Assembly (NCBI RefSeq): GCF_020035535.1 | Contig: NZ_CP083350.1 | Span: 1,994,501-2,058,500, forward strand | Length of the DNA: 64,000 bases | Direction: 5' to 3' | Origin: Ensifer adhaerens | GTDB lineage: Bacteria > Pseudomonadota > Alphaproteobacteria > Rhizobiales > Rhizobiaceae | Part shown: piece by piece, positions 25,474-32,946 of the stretch | Layout: each line of letters begins with the position of its first letter | Position numbering within the stretch: position 1 is the stretch's first letter | Position numbers and translations under genes: made by a program | The notes under the pieces: model-generated | Told to the model about the DNA's origin: nothing | Databases searched by the model: none | Seen by the model: the letters and a program-made list of their open reading frames with translations, nothing else

Positions 25474-26314
25474 TCCTTCCGCTGTCCGCCGTTTCAATCC
25501 ATGGCGCGGGGCGATCTTCGCCATGCTGCTTTCCCTCGCGATCGTCTTCCTGCTGCCGACGCTCGGTGTGCTGCTGGCCTCCATCAAGACGACCCGCGAG
25601 ATCGCACTCGGCAGTCTCTGGTCGTTCCCGACGTCGTTTTATCTCGGCAACTTCGTAGAGGTTCTGTCGAACCCCGCCGTGCACCGCTACTTCCTCAATA
25701 CGCTGCTAGTAACGGTGCCGGGCACGCTGGCATCGACGGCGCTCGGCGTGCTGGCAGGTTATGTTTTCGCCAAGCTGCCGTTTCGCGGTTCCAACATGCT
25801 GTTCCTCGTCCTCGTTGCGGGCATGTTCTTCCCGCCGCAAGTCATCCTCGTCCCGCTCTTCCGCCTCTTCAACGGCATGGGTCTGATCGATACGCTATGG
25901 CCGGTCTTTATCGTCCATACCGCGCTCGGAATTCCGATCTGTACGCTGTTGATGCGCAACTTCTTCGCAACCGTGCCGACGGCGTTGCGTGAGGCGGCAA
26001 TCCTTGAGGGTGCCACCGAATGGCAAGTCCTGACCCGTGTCGTGCTGCCGCTCAGCCTGCCGGCGCTTGCGGTTCTTGCGACGCTGCAGTTTACCTGGAT
26101 CTGGAACGATTTCCTATGGCCGCTGATCTTCACCCAGTCCGATGACAAACGAACGATTATGATCGGTATCGTCAATCTTAAGGGCCAGTATTCCGTCGCC
26201 TGGGGCGTGCAGGGTGCACTCTCGCTCGTCGCAAGCCTCCCCACGCTTTTCGTCTTTCTGTTTTTCCAGCGCTACTTCATCAAGGGCATGACCATGGGCG
26301 CGGTAAAGGGTTGA
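25466..26314 (+). CDS. CUT1 ABC permease (MalG/UgpE-like)
   Basis: A 282-residue inner-membrane protein. The EAA loop is LREAAILEGATEWQVLTRVV followed by LPLSLPAL, and FFQRYFIKGMTMGAVKG is the standard MalG-type C-terminus. It pairs with the preceding permease. Overlap of 8 bp upstream and 2 bp spacing to the ATPase start downstream show a tightly coupled operon. Confidence 0.94.
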   Translation: MANPSAVRRFNPWRGAIFAMLLSLAIVFLLPTLGVLLASIKTTREIALGSLWSFPTSFYLGNFVEVLSNPAVHRYFLNTLLVTVPGTLASTALGVLAGYVFAKLPFRGSNMLFLVLVAGMFFPPQVILVPLFRLFNGMGLIDTLWPVFIVHTALGIPICTLLMRNFFATVPTALREAAILEGATEWQVLTRVVLPLSLPALAVLATLQFTWIWNDFLWPLIFTQSDDKRTIMIGIVNLKGQYSVAWGVQGALSLVASLPTLFVFLFFQRYFIKGMTMGAVKG

Positions 26315-26316
26315 TT

Positions 26317-27375
26317 ATGACACAGCTTGCACTTCGCTCGATCCGCAAATCCTATGGCGCGCTTGAGGTTATCCGCGGGGTCGACCTCGATGTCGCAGAA
26401 GGGGAATTCATAGTCTTCGTCGGCCCTTCCGGTTGCGGGAAGTCGACGATGCTTCGCATGATCGCCGGCCTCGAGGATGTTACGGGCGGCACGATCGGCA
26501 TCGCCGGCCGTGACGTGACCACGACCGCGCCGTCCAAGCGAGAAATCGCAATGGTTTTCCAGTCCTACGCACTATTCCCGCATATGACAGTGGCGGAGAA
26601 CATTGGCTTCGGGCTGAAGCTATCTGGCGTGGCGAAGGACGAGATTTCCCGTCGGGTGGCTGATGTCGCGGCCACCTTAAAGATCGGTCCTCTCCTCCAC
26701 CGAGTTCCCCGTGAGCTATCGGGGGGGCAGCGACAGCGCGTCGCCATTGGTCGCGCTATAATTCGCCAGCCGAAGATATTCCTATTTGACGAGCCGCTAT
26801 CAAACCTCGACGCGGCGCTGAGGGTGCATATGCGTCTCGAGATTGCGCGCCTTCACGCACGGCTCGGAGCCACGATGATCTACGTAACTCATGATCAGAC
26901 GGAGGCCATGACGCTCGCAGACCGAATCGTAGTCTTTAACAAGGGCAAGATTGAGCAGGTCGGTGCTCCTATGGAACTCTATGAGCGTCCTGCAAATACT
27001 TTCGTGGCAGGCTTTATCGGCGCCCCTTCTATGAACTTCTTTCCGGCTTCGGTAGCGGACGGAACCCTCAAAGTTCATGGAGCGCCGATTGAGCGGGCAT
27101 ATACCTGGAAAGCTGCGGAAACGGTGACGGCGGGAGTCCGGCCAGAAGACATCACGATTATTCCGCCGGAACAGGGAGGCATTCGTGGACGGGTCGAACT
27201 GATCGAGCGCCTCGGCGCGCAAACCTACGCTTTTGTGGAAACGGAAGGCTTGACCGATGCGATTACGATTGCGGTTCCTACCGAGACCCATCTTACCGCA
27301 GGTGACATAGTAGGAATGCAGCCGATGGGCGACAAGATTCACACGTTTGACAGGCAAGGCGTTGCGCTTGCGTAG
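26317..27375 (+). CDS. CUT1 ABC ATPase (UgpC/MsmK/MalK-like)
   Basis: A 352-residue ATPase with Walker A GPSGCGKST, Q-loop FQSYALFPHMT, signature LSGGQRQRVAIGRA, Walker B IFLFDEPLSNLD, switch His in YVTHDQTEA, and C-terminal TOBE/regulatory domain (FIGAPSMNFFPASV, GVRPEDITI). ATG 26317 has AAGGG 6 nt upstream; a TTG six bases earlier overlaps the permease stop and is less likely. Final gene of the importer operon. Confidence 0.95.
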   Translation: MTQLALRSIRKSYGALEVIRGVDLDVAEGEFIVFVGPSGCGKSTMLRMIAGLEDVTGGTIGIAGRDVTTTAPSKREIAMVFQSYALFPHMTVAENIGFGLKLSGVAKDEISRRVADVAATLKIGPLLHRVPRELSGGQRQRVAIGRAIIRQPKIFLFDEPLSNLDAALRVHMRLEIARLHARLGATMIYVTHDQTEAMTLADRIVVFNKGKIEQVGAPMELYERPANTFVAGFIGAPSMNFFPASVADGTLKVHGAPIERAYTWKAAETVTAGVRPEDITIIPPEQGGIRGRVELIERLGAQTYAFVETEGLTDAITIAVPTETHLTAGDIVGMQPMGDKIHTFDRQGVALA

Positions 27376-27444
27376 GCATCGTTTTGCGGATCCAGACTCC
27401 GTTTACCGGCGCGAAACTCAAAGATTGCCTTAGAACCTAGCTCG

Positions 27445-27471
27445 GGGTCGCAGCTGTTAAGGCTGCGACCC
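27445..27471. terminator. Hairpin between convergent ATPase and LuxR genes
   Basis: GGGTCGCAGC (27445-27454), 7-nt loop, GCTGCGACCC (27462-27471): a perfect 10-bp GC-rich stem between the importer ATPase (plus) and the LuxR regulator (minus), whose stop lies in the loop region. It can act in both directions, but no long T-run follows on either strand. Confidence 0.55.
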
Positions 27472-28386
27472 TATGTTAGTTGCGTCTTCAAGAGGCATGC
27501 GGCGCCTGTCAAGCATTCCTTGCGAATATCGGTGTTCCTGCCAACCGCTGCTAGCTATGCCCGCCGAAATCGCCAGCACGACGAGCTTAGTGATGTTCCT
27601 GGCCTGAAACTTAGACTTCAACCGTTCGATCCGGTGCTCGATTGTTCGCGCTGACAAGTTGGCAGTTGCGGCGATCTCCCGTATTGATGCTCCCTGCGTG
27701 AGCAGTTGCAGCACCGCGAGGTCGGCATCGTCTAGTCCATCGGTCCTTGGTCCCGTCGGCAACATGAGACGAATGCCGAGTAGGCCGATGCACCAGTCAC
27801 TTCGCCCAGCGGGATTCTTTTGAGGCAGGATGATCTGGTCGTAGGCAGCATGCATGTCGAGGATCCTTGACACAACGTTCCCCATCACCGGACGCTGTCG
27901 TTCTGCGGCGTTGGCATACTCGGGGATTAAAACCCCATGCAGATACCGCTGATCCGGGAAGTCCACCACGGATCCTGTACGCTGCGGGAAGGGCAGTCTG
28001 GCTGTTCCGGTAGGTAGGTCGTAGCACTTAACAAAATTGAGCTGGAATTCCTCGGGATTCGACGGCCGGGTATCGAACACGAGCAGGATCATGTTGGCCC
28101 GCAGCATTCCGAGAAAAGGACTGTAGAGACTTTCAGGATTCACAAGTCCTTCGGGGCTTGAAATCCAGGAATCCATCAGAAGCCTGGAGATCTGCTCGAA
28201 GGTCGCATGCCGCTTCATGGTCGGCATCCGGCGGCAACACAGCCAGCATGAAGGGACAGAAACCAACCGTTTTGTCACGACGCACAGATTCTTTTTGTTC
28301 CATGCGTAAGCCTTTGTAAATGTTGCTTCCAGTGCTTTTCCGACATCCCCGTCCGCCAGTGCCGCGAATCCGTTCGTTTCTGTCAA
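27457..28386 (-). CDS. LuxR-type HTH regulator
   Basis: A 309-residue protein whose C-terminal region (residues about 218-275) is a LuxR/FixJ-type HTH: LDDADLAVLQLLTQGASIRE, IAATANLSARTIEHRIERLK, SKFQARN. The N-terminal 200 residues do not show an autoinducer-binding or receiver signature that I recognise, so the input is unknown. It is divergent from the invertase gene 37 bp away, which makes that recombinase or itself a possible target. The C-terminal tail beyond the HTH is longer than usual by about 30 residues. Confidence 0.8.
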   Translation of the reverse strand: MTETNGFAALADGDVGKALEATFTKAYAWNKKNLCVVTKRLVSVPSCWLCCRRMPTMKRHATFEQISRLLMDSWISSPEGLVNPESLYSPFLGMLRANMILLVFDTRPSNPEEFQLNFVKCYDLPTGTARLPFPQRTGSVVDFPDQRYLHGVLIPEYANAAERQRPVMGNVVSRILDMHAAYDQIILPQKNPAGRSDWCIGLLGIRLMLPTGPRTDGLDDADLAVLQLLTQGASIREIAATANLSARTIEHRIERLKSKFQARNITKLVVLAISAGIASSGWQEHRYSQGMLDRRRMPLEDATNIGSQP

Positions 28387-28423
28387 GCCGGTCCGGGACT
28401 ACAGGATCAATTTGGAAGGATTC

Positions 28424-29014
28424 ATGGCGAGGATTGGATATGCGAGAGTGTCGACGGCGGATCAGCATTTGGATTTGCAGGTCAATGCCCTCCTGAGTGC
28501 GGGTTGCGCGAAGGTCTTCGAGGACCACGGTGTGTCAGGAAGCCAGGACTCGAGATGCGGCCTAACCTCCATGATGAAGGCGCTTCGCAAAGGCGATGTG
28601 CTCGTTGTATGGAGACTTGATCGGTTGGGCAGGTCAATCCGGCACCTGATCTCCGTGATCGAGAAGCTTTGTCGGCGCGGCATCGGATTTCTTTCCCTGA
28701 CAGAAAACATCGACACCTCATCGGCGGGCGGGAAGCTGATCTTCCACATCCTCGCAGCGCTCGCCGAGTTCGAGAAATCGTTGATCCGCGAAAGAACAAT
28801 CGCGGGCATCGAGGCGGCGAAGGCACGTGGGAAATGCCCAGGGCGACGGCCGGCGTTGAGTCCGGCGCAATGCTTCGAAATCCGCGCCGCGATCCACTCG
28901 GGGTCCTCGCTCCAGGATGTCGCCCGCCTATACAACGTTCATCCCAGAACCGTGGCTCGTGGGATCGAACGCCTGGACGCTGGCCATCTAAGCAGAATTA
29001 CTGGAACAAGCTGA
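28424..29014 (+). CDS. Serine recombinase, DNA invertase/resolvase family
   Basis: A 196-residue site-specific recombinase starting MARIGYARVSTADQ behind GGAAGGA. Catalytic Ser10 lies in YARVST; VVWRLDRLGRS (62-71) carries the active-site arginines; GFLSLTENIDTSSAGGKLIF and LAALAEFEKSLIRERTIAGI continue the core, and a C-terminal HTH (SLQDVARLYNVHPRTVARGI) binds DNA. The wording is that of Hin/Gin/Pin invertases rather than large serine integrases. It ends 17 bp inside the 3' end of the convergent flagellin gene, reminiscent of Hin next to flagellin in Salmonella. No pair of hix-like sites was found by eye, so inversion is unproven; a resolvase left from a transposon is the alternative. Confidence 0.9.
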   Translation: MARIGYARVSTADQHLDLQVNALLSAGCAKVFEDHGVSGSQDSRCGLTSMMKALRKGDVLVVWRLDRLGRSIRHLISVIEKLCRRGIGFLSLTENIDTSSAGGKLIFHILAALAEFEKSLIRERTIAGIEAAKARGKCPGRRPALSPAQCFEIRAAIHSGSSLQDVARLYNVHPRTVARGIERLDAGHLSRITGTS

Positions 29015-30686
29015 GAACGGCCCGCGGTTGCGAGTTGACGATCTGAAGGCTCTGGATAGCGAGCTGTTGTTGCGTCTTTAACGCATTGAGGCGCGCGGCT
29101 GCTTCCTCCATGTCGGCATCCACGAGGCGCGACACACCCCTCTCGATGGAGTCCGTAAGGTACTTGAGGAAGTCGGTCTGCATCGCATTTCTCTTGGCGA
29201 GGGAGCCAAGTGTTGAGCCGGCATCGGTGAGCTTCTTGAGCATGGCCTCGACCCCGCTCAGGTACTCCTTGAGATCAGCGCCGTTCGCCGTGACACTGAC
29301 ATCGAGGAGGCCGAAATTCGGGAGTCCTCCAAACCCGTCACTGGCGGGGCCGATGCCGATGGAGGTCTTGCCGCCGGAGGCCTTGTGAATGGTCTCGTCC
29401 GCTTCGTAGAGAATGTATCCGCCGGCATTCGTTGCGGTAACGCCGACGTTCTTCGCTTGCATGGCCGCGTTGAGAAGGAACACCAGGTCGTCGGCCGAGG
29501 TCACTTCGCCGGTGGTGGTTCCGAGCGTCTGATCCACCAGATCCCGGTCGATCTCCAACGTCGTTGTCGTGCCATTCACGGTCACAGGGACGTAGATCTG
29601 GGCGGTGGCGTGCACCGTGAACGGCTCGTCCCAGTAGCTCACGACGGACGGGCGAGATCCGTAGTTGGTTCCCGTAGCCGTGAGGCCGCCGGTCTTGCCG
29701 CTGGCGAGTGTCGAGGACACGTTGAGAACCTGGATCGATGATCCCGTCAGGCCGGAGGTCTCCCGCGAGAGAAGCGCGTAGCCGTCAGTAACGTCGCTGC
29801 GGGTGGCGAACTGTGCGCCAAGCGGGATGAGTGCCTCACGCATGAGCCATGCGAACTGGTCGCGCGAGGAGATCACTCCGTTCAGCGTCGGATACACCTG
29901 GTCCATCAGCGTCCGGTTGAGGGTGACGTTGACGGTTGTCCCGCTTCCAGGGGAAGTGGTGTTGGCGGGATTGTCGGCATCGAGCACGAGGCTGAAGGCG
30001 ATGGCGGTCGAATTGTCCGTAAAGACAAGCGGTCCGTCGAAAGTGAAGCTCTGCATTGCGCCACCGCCGTAGGTGAACGCGTTGGTGTTGCGCAATCCCC
30101 CGATGGAGCCGGGGCTCCGGTCGTCCTTCTGAAGAATTCCGCCACCGGTGGTGTTGAAGAGCGCGATAGCGGCTAGGTCGATCTCGCTCGTGGTGACGCT
30201 CACCGATGAACCGCTTCGCACGAAGCCAGTCGTCAGGAGTTCCTTGCTTGTGGCGGCATCGTAGATGTCCGTGATCGCGGTGTTGAGCCAGTTCTGACCG
30301 GAGAAGCTTGCCGAAGTCGCGATGGATACGGCCTGCTGCTTGAGCTGTTCGAGTTCCTTCTGGATCTTGGCCCGGTCAACGCCCGGCTCCGATGCCGCGA
30401 CAATCTTCGCCTTGAACGCATCAACGACGCTGATCGCGGCCTCGATGCCCGAATAGGCGGTGTCAATCTTCGCTGCACCGAATGCCATTGCATCCTGTGC
30501 CGCCGATATAGAGCCGACATCCGATCGCATCGTCGTTGAAATTGACCAGTATGCGGCATCGTCGGTGGCAGAGCCGATCCTGTAACCGGACGAGACCATG
30601 GCTTGATGCCGATTCAATTGCTCGCTGATGGTTCGCAACGTGGCCAGCGCCGTCGCCGCCGATATGTTCGTCAGGATACTAGTCAT
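28998..30686 (-). CDS. Flagellin, rhizobial type, long variant
   Basis: A 562-residue flagellin. The conserved N-terminal D0/D1 (MTSILTNISAATALATLRTI, SSGYRIGSATDDAAYWSIST, AAKIDTAYSGIEAAISVV) and C-terminal D1/D0 (DSIERGVSRLVDADMEEAAA, RLNALKTQQQLAIQSLQIVN) match rhizobial flagellins, exported by the flagellar type III system and polymerised into the filament. At 562 residues it is well over the usual 320-430; the extra length is a Thr/Ser/Gly-rich central surface domain. It is isolated from other flagellar genes. There is no Shine-Dalgarno; instead the start lies in a 13-bp hairpin and overlaps a 16-codon leader ORF. It converges on an invertase gene. Confidence 0.92.
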   Translation of the reverse strand: MTSILTNISAATALATLRTISEQLNRHQAMVSSGYRIGSATDDAAYWSISTTMRSDVGSISAAQDAMAFGAAKIDTAYSGIEAAISVVDAFKAKIVAASEPGVDRAKIQKELEQLKQQAVSIATSASFSGQNWLNTAITDIYDAATSKELLTTGFVRSGSSVSVTTSEIDLAAIALFNTTGGGILQKDDRSPGSIGGLRNTNAFTYGGGAMQSFTFDGPLVFTDNSTAIAFSLVLDADNPANTTSPGSGTTVNVTLNRTLMDQVYPTLNGVISSRDQFAWLMREALIPLGAQFATRSDVTDGYALLSRETSGLTGSSIQVLNVSSTLASGKTGGLTATGTNYGSRPSVVSYWDEPFTVHATAQIYVPVTVNGTTTTLEIDRDLVDQTLGTTTGEVTSADDLVFLLNAAMQAKNVGVTATNAGGYILYEADETIHKASGGKTSIGIGPASDGFGGLPNFGLLDVSVTANGADLKEYLSGVEAMLKKLTDAGSTLGSLAKRNAMQTDFLKYLTDSIERGVSRLVDADMEEAAARLNALKTQQQLAIQSLQIVNSQPRAVLSLFQ

Positions 30687-30729
30687 GATGATGCCGTTGA
30701 AAATGTATTGGTTTAATCGGCATCATCAT
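30679..30729 (-). CDS. Putative 16-residue His-rich leader peptide overlapping the flagellin start
   Basis: Three consecutive ATG codons open a frame reading MMMPIKPIHFQRHHHD, whose TAG stop lies inside the flagellin start (ATGACTAG), so the frames overlap by 8 bp. The leader ATGs and the flagellin ATG lie in opposite arms of the same 13-bp inverted repeat. The overlap suggests translational coupling, which would explain the absence of a Shine-Dalgarno in front of flagellin. There is only a weak GGG before the leader ATGs. Real translation is not proven. Confidence 0.45.
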   Translation of the reverse strand: MMMPIKPIHFQRHHHD

Positions 30730-30730
30730 G
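30684..30730 (-). repeat. 13-bp perfect inverted repeat at the flagellin start codon
   Basis: CATGATGATGCCG (30684-30696), a 21-nt AT-rich spacer, CGGCATCATCATG (30718-30730). In the flagellin mRNA this folds into a hairpin that buries the flagellin AUG in one arm and the triple AUG of the leader in the other. In Caulobacter and its relatives the protein FlbT acts on flagellin 5' UTRs; a similar post-transcriptional control here is inference. A recombinase site is the alternative. Confidence 0.75.
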
Positions 30731-31284
30731 AACCCGTTTGCGGCAACCCCGCCGCCAGAAGATGTTCGAATGACGTTAACGAATGCGGCAGAACCGCTGG
30801 GGGAAACTACCCAGATTGCGGGCGGCGAGAGGGGTCTTCTCCAGTCGCGCTGGCACGCCCATGCGCCGGAGCGCGCGACCGGACATCGAGGAAGGACCGG
30901 CGATGGGCGATCGGCCAATTATCAACCTTTGCCGTTAAAGCCAATGCAAGCCCGTCCCTCGATTGCTAATAGTTCGTTGAACGAAAGGATTGATCGTTCA
31001 CCGCCCTCGCCAACAAGGAAATCGTAACGGCCTGATCGCAGGGCCACTTCGGCGGTTTGCTATCGCTGACGATGAGCCGAAGTGTTTGACGCCGTTGGCG
31101 CGCGCAACTCGAAGATTGCAAGAACGTTGTCTAAGGACATTTTGTGCGTTTGCCTTGAGGAGCTGCAGGATATCATCCGGACGTCGGATTGGGGCGCCGT
31201 CCACCTACGGGACAAACGGGATTGTTGACTCCAATTCGCGTCCGTTGGAGAAAGATGAAATTGTTGAACAGAGGGGAACAACTA
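30731..31284. other. Divergent region between flagellin and the SyrB-like gene
   Basis: About 550 bp with no gene that I can support. It must contain the promoters of flagellin (minus) and the SyrB-like gene (plus). A small palindrome TTCGTT-G-AACGAA lies at about 30972-30984. The sequence downstream of 30940 is clearly more AT-rich than the flagellin gene. Confidence 0.5.
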
Positions 31285-31677
31285 GTGGCAGACGAAAGCA
31301 ACGTTCAGGTCATCGAGGCGACAACTCCCGAAGTAGTTGCGCCGCCGAAGAAGCGCAGGGGGCCACAGCCGAAGAAGGTACCGTCAGAGGCAGCTGCAGG
31401 AGCGCCCGTCACAGTCGGTGAAAAACCGGCGAGGGGGCGGAAAAAAGCCGAGGCGAAGCCGAGCGAGGCGTCCGTGGGGTCAGTTGCAAAAACCAAGGCT
31501 AAGGCCGTGGGAAAAAATACAGTGGCAAAGCAAGCGAAGGCAGTTCCAGCACCTGTAGCCGAAGATATCGCGGACTTGCTTCAGCTTGAACAAGAGAACG
31601 CGCGGCTTCGGAAGGCTCTTTCCGAGAAACTTCGGGCTGAGAACGCGGACCTACGCAAGCGGCTTGGCCTCGCTTGA
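31285..31677 (+). CDS. SyrB-family putative regulator
   Basis: A 130-residue basic protein. I chose the GTG at 31285 (VADESNVQ), because AGGGG lies 8 nt before it and SyrB of Sinorhizobium begins MADESN; an ATG at 31255 would add 10 residues. The middle is rich in Lys/Arg/Ala/Pro with AT-hook-like pieces (KKRRGPQPKK, PARGRKKAEA), and the C-terminus LLQLEQENARLRKALSEK, LRAENADLRKRLGLA is a short coiled coil matching SyrB. SyrB is reported as a negative regulator of syrM, a nodulation and exopolysaccharide regulator; whether this paralogue does the same is unknown. A related gene follows 96 bp downstream. Confidence 0.8.
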   Translation: MADESNVQVIEATTPEVVAPPKKRRGPQPKKVPSEAAAGAPVTVGEKPARGRKKAEAKPSEASVGSVAKTKAKAVGKNTVAKQAKAVPAPVAEDIADLLQLEQENARLRKALSEKLRAENADLRKRLGLA

Positions 31678-31686
31678 TTCTGCCAA

Positions 31687-31710
31687 AGGCCGATCGGCTA
31701 CGGTCGGCCT
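31687..31710 (+). terminator. Weak hairpin after the SyrB-like gene
   Basis: AGGCCGA, 10-nt loop, TCGGCCT, 9 bp after the stop. Arms are only 7 bp and no T-run follows, so read-through into the next gene is likely. Confidence 0.35.
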
Positions 31711-31773
31711 CGCCGTTCCATTCAGCGCCATAGTAATGGCACGCCGCTGCTATCGCTGTAGGTGGGGGATGCT

Positions 31774-32340
31774 ATGAAGTCACCATGGAAGTACTTGGTT
31801 GAACTGGCGTCTCAGGGGCGGAGAGCAACGAAGTCGGACGGCCCTCCCGAAATCGAGACTTCGCGACCAGACGAGCCGTCAAAGGAACCGGCTGAACAAG
31901 CACGGGTGCCGTTGGACCTGGCTGATGGCAGGACGAGCCTCACGAGAGAAATGTCAAGTGCGTTCGCTCGCGATCCTGATATTGCACCCGACATAGCTAC
32001 ACCGGCCGGCACGGGCGACGGAAACGGTGCCTCCTCGGCTGAGCAGCCAGGTGCCGACGATAACCCTCCCGCGAAACAGGTAGAACCTCTCCGAAAACTA
32101 TCCGCGAAGAAGCGGCAACGGGGTCGGAGACCAGTTAGGAACGTCGCCGACCAAGAGTCGGAAGGGGGGAAGCATGAAGCTAATGATGTGCAACAGCCGC
32201 TAACATTTACCGATGAAGTCATCGCTCTTGACGAGGAGGTTGCGCAGTTGAGGGTGCAACTGGCGCAAAAGTTACGGCAGCAAAACAAGCAGCTTCAGCA
32301 ACTGCTGGATCGGTTTACCGACCTCGCCAAACATCTTTAA
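31774..32340 (+). CDS. Basic coiled-coil protein related in layout to SyrB
   Basis: A 188-residue protein starting MKSPWKYLVELASQGRRATK behind GGGGGA. Low-complexity acidic/proline middle, then a basic patch KKRQRGRRPVRN (about 115-127, with an AT-hook-like RGRRP), and a C-terminal amphipathic helix EEVAQLRVQLAQKLRQQNKQ, LQQLLDRFTD. The order, basic patch then short leucine-zipper-like helix, repeats that of the preceding SyrB-like protein. Function is unknown; a DNA-binding partner or paralogue of the SyrB-like protein is a fair guess. Confidence 0.65.
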   Translation: MKSPWKYLVELASQGRRATKSDGPPEIETSRPDEPSKEPAEQARVPLDLADGRTSLTREMSSAFARDPDIAPDIATPAGTGDGNGASSAEQPGADDNPPAKQVEPLRKLSAKKRQRGRRPVRNVADQESEGGKHEANDVQQPLTFTDEVIALDEEVAQLRVQLAQKLRQQNKQLQQLLDRFTDLAKHL

Positions 32341-32946
32341 CCGAGATTCCCGTTGAAACTGTTTCCGATGGTCGGATTCCGCTGAGGGGACGGCGGTTAC
32401 TACGTCCGTGACGAGTCGAGAAATTCCGTTAGTTGGATTAGGTTCGTGTCCATGAGGCTCCGACCAAATCGGAGCTCATTCGCAGAACTACTTGCTCAGG
32501 GCGTCCACGAGCACCGGCTATTCGTCAGGAACGGTGAAGCCGCACGCGTCGTTGCATTTCAGAAGCTTTCGCTTCCAGCGCAACGTCGAGTCCTGGACGC
32601 GGGCCGGAAGCAGCTCCGAGATGAAACTTTAAGCCGGGAGGCGAAGTTCAAGCGGGTCCGCAACCTAACGGATCGCAACAATCGCCCTTCGCAAGGCGAG
32701 CCCTCCGCCAAGCCGAACTACATGAGCTTTCAATTCCGCGGATTCTTGAAACAGGCCGGATATACGGGCTTGGTTTCCTGCTGTCGCCGTTACGTTGGTG
32801 TGGAAGGCAAACCGCAGGTGCAGATGCGGTTTGCCTCCTGCCGCAATGCGACGGAAACGTCCTGTCCGGCCGCCCGCCGACCATCTGACGTCGAGCTCGG
32901 CGCGCACGCGGTTGCGGGGTCTTCAACAATTTCAAGGGATTCTATG
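32341..32946. other. Upstream region of epoxide hydrolase 1 with a 12-bp hairpin
   Basis: A frame in register with the epoxide hydrolase stays open from 32446, but the 167 residues it would add resemble nothing in the family and precede a complete signal peptide, so I treat it as chance. The first part of that frame (about 32446-32690: FAELLAQGVHEHRLFVRNGE...) could be a small hypothetical protein. AGGCAAACCGCA (32805-32816), 8-nt loop, TGCGGTTTGCCT (32825-32836) is a perfect hairpin about 110 bp before the hydrolase start. Confidence 0.5.

Noticed and set aside
28300..30760. Search by eye for a pair of hix-like invertase sites around flagellin and the recombinase
   Set aside because: Only the inverted repeat at the flagellin start was found, with no second copy in the segment. 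Phase variation is left as a hypothesis.
32446..32946. In-frame 167-residue N-terminal extension of epoxide hydrolase 1
   Set aside because: It would place a Tat-type signal in mid-protein, and a good ribosome site precedes the internal ATG. Kept only as a possible small unknown gene.
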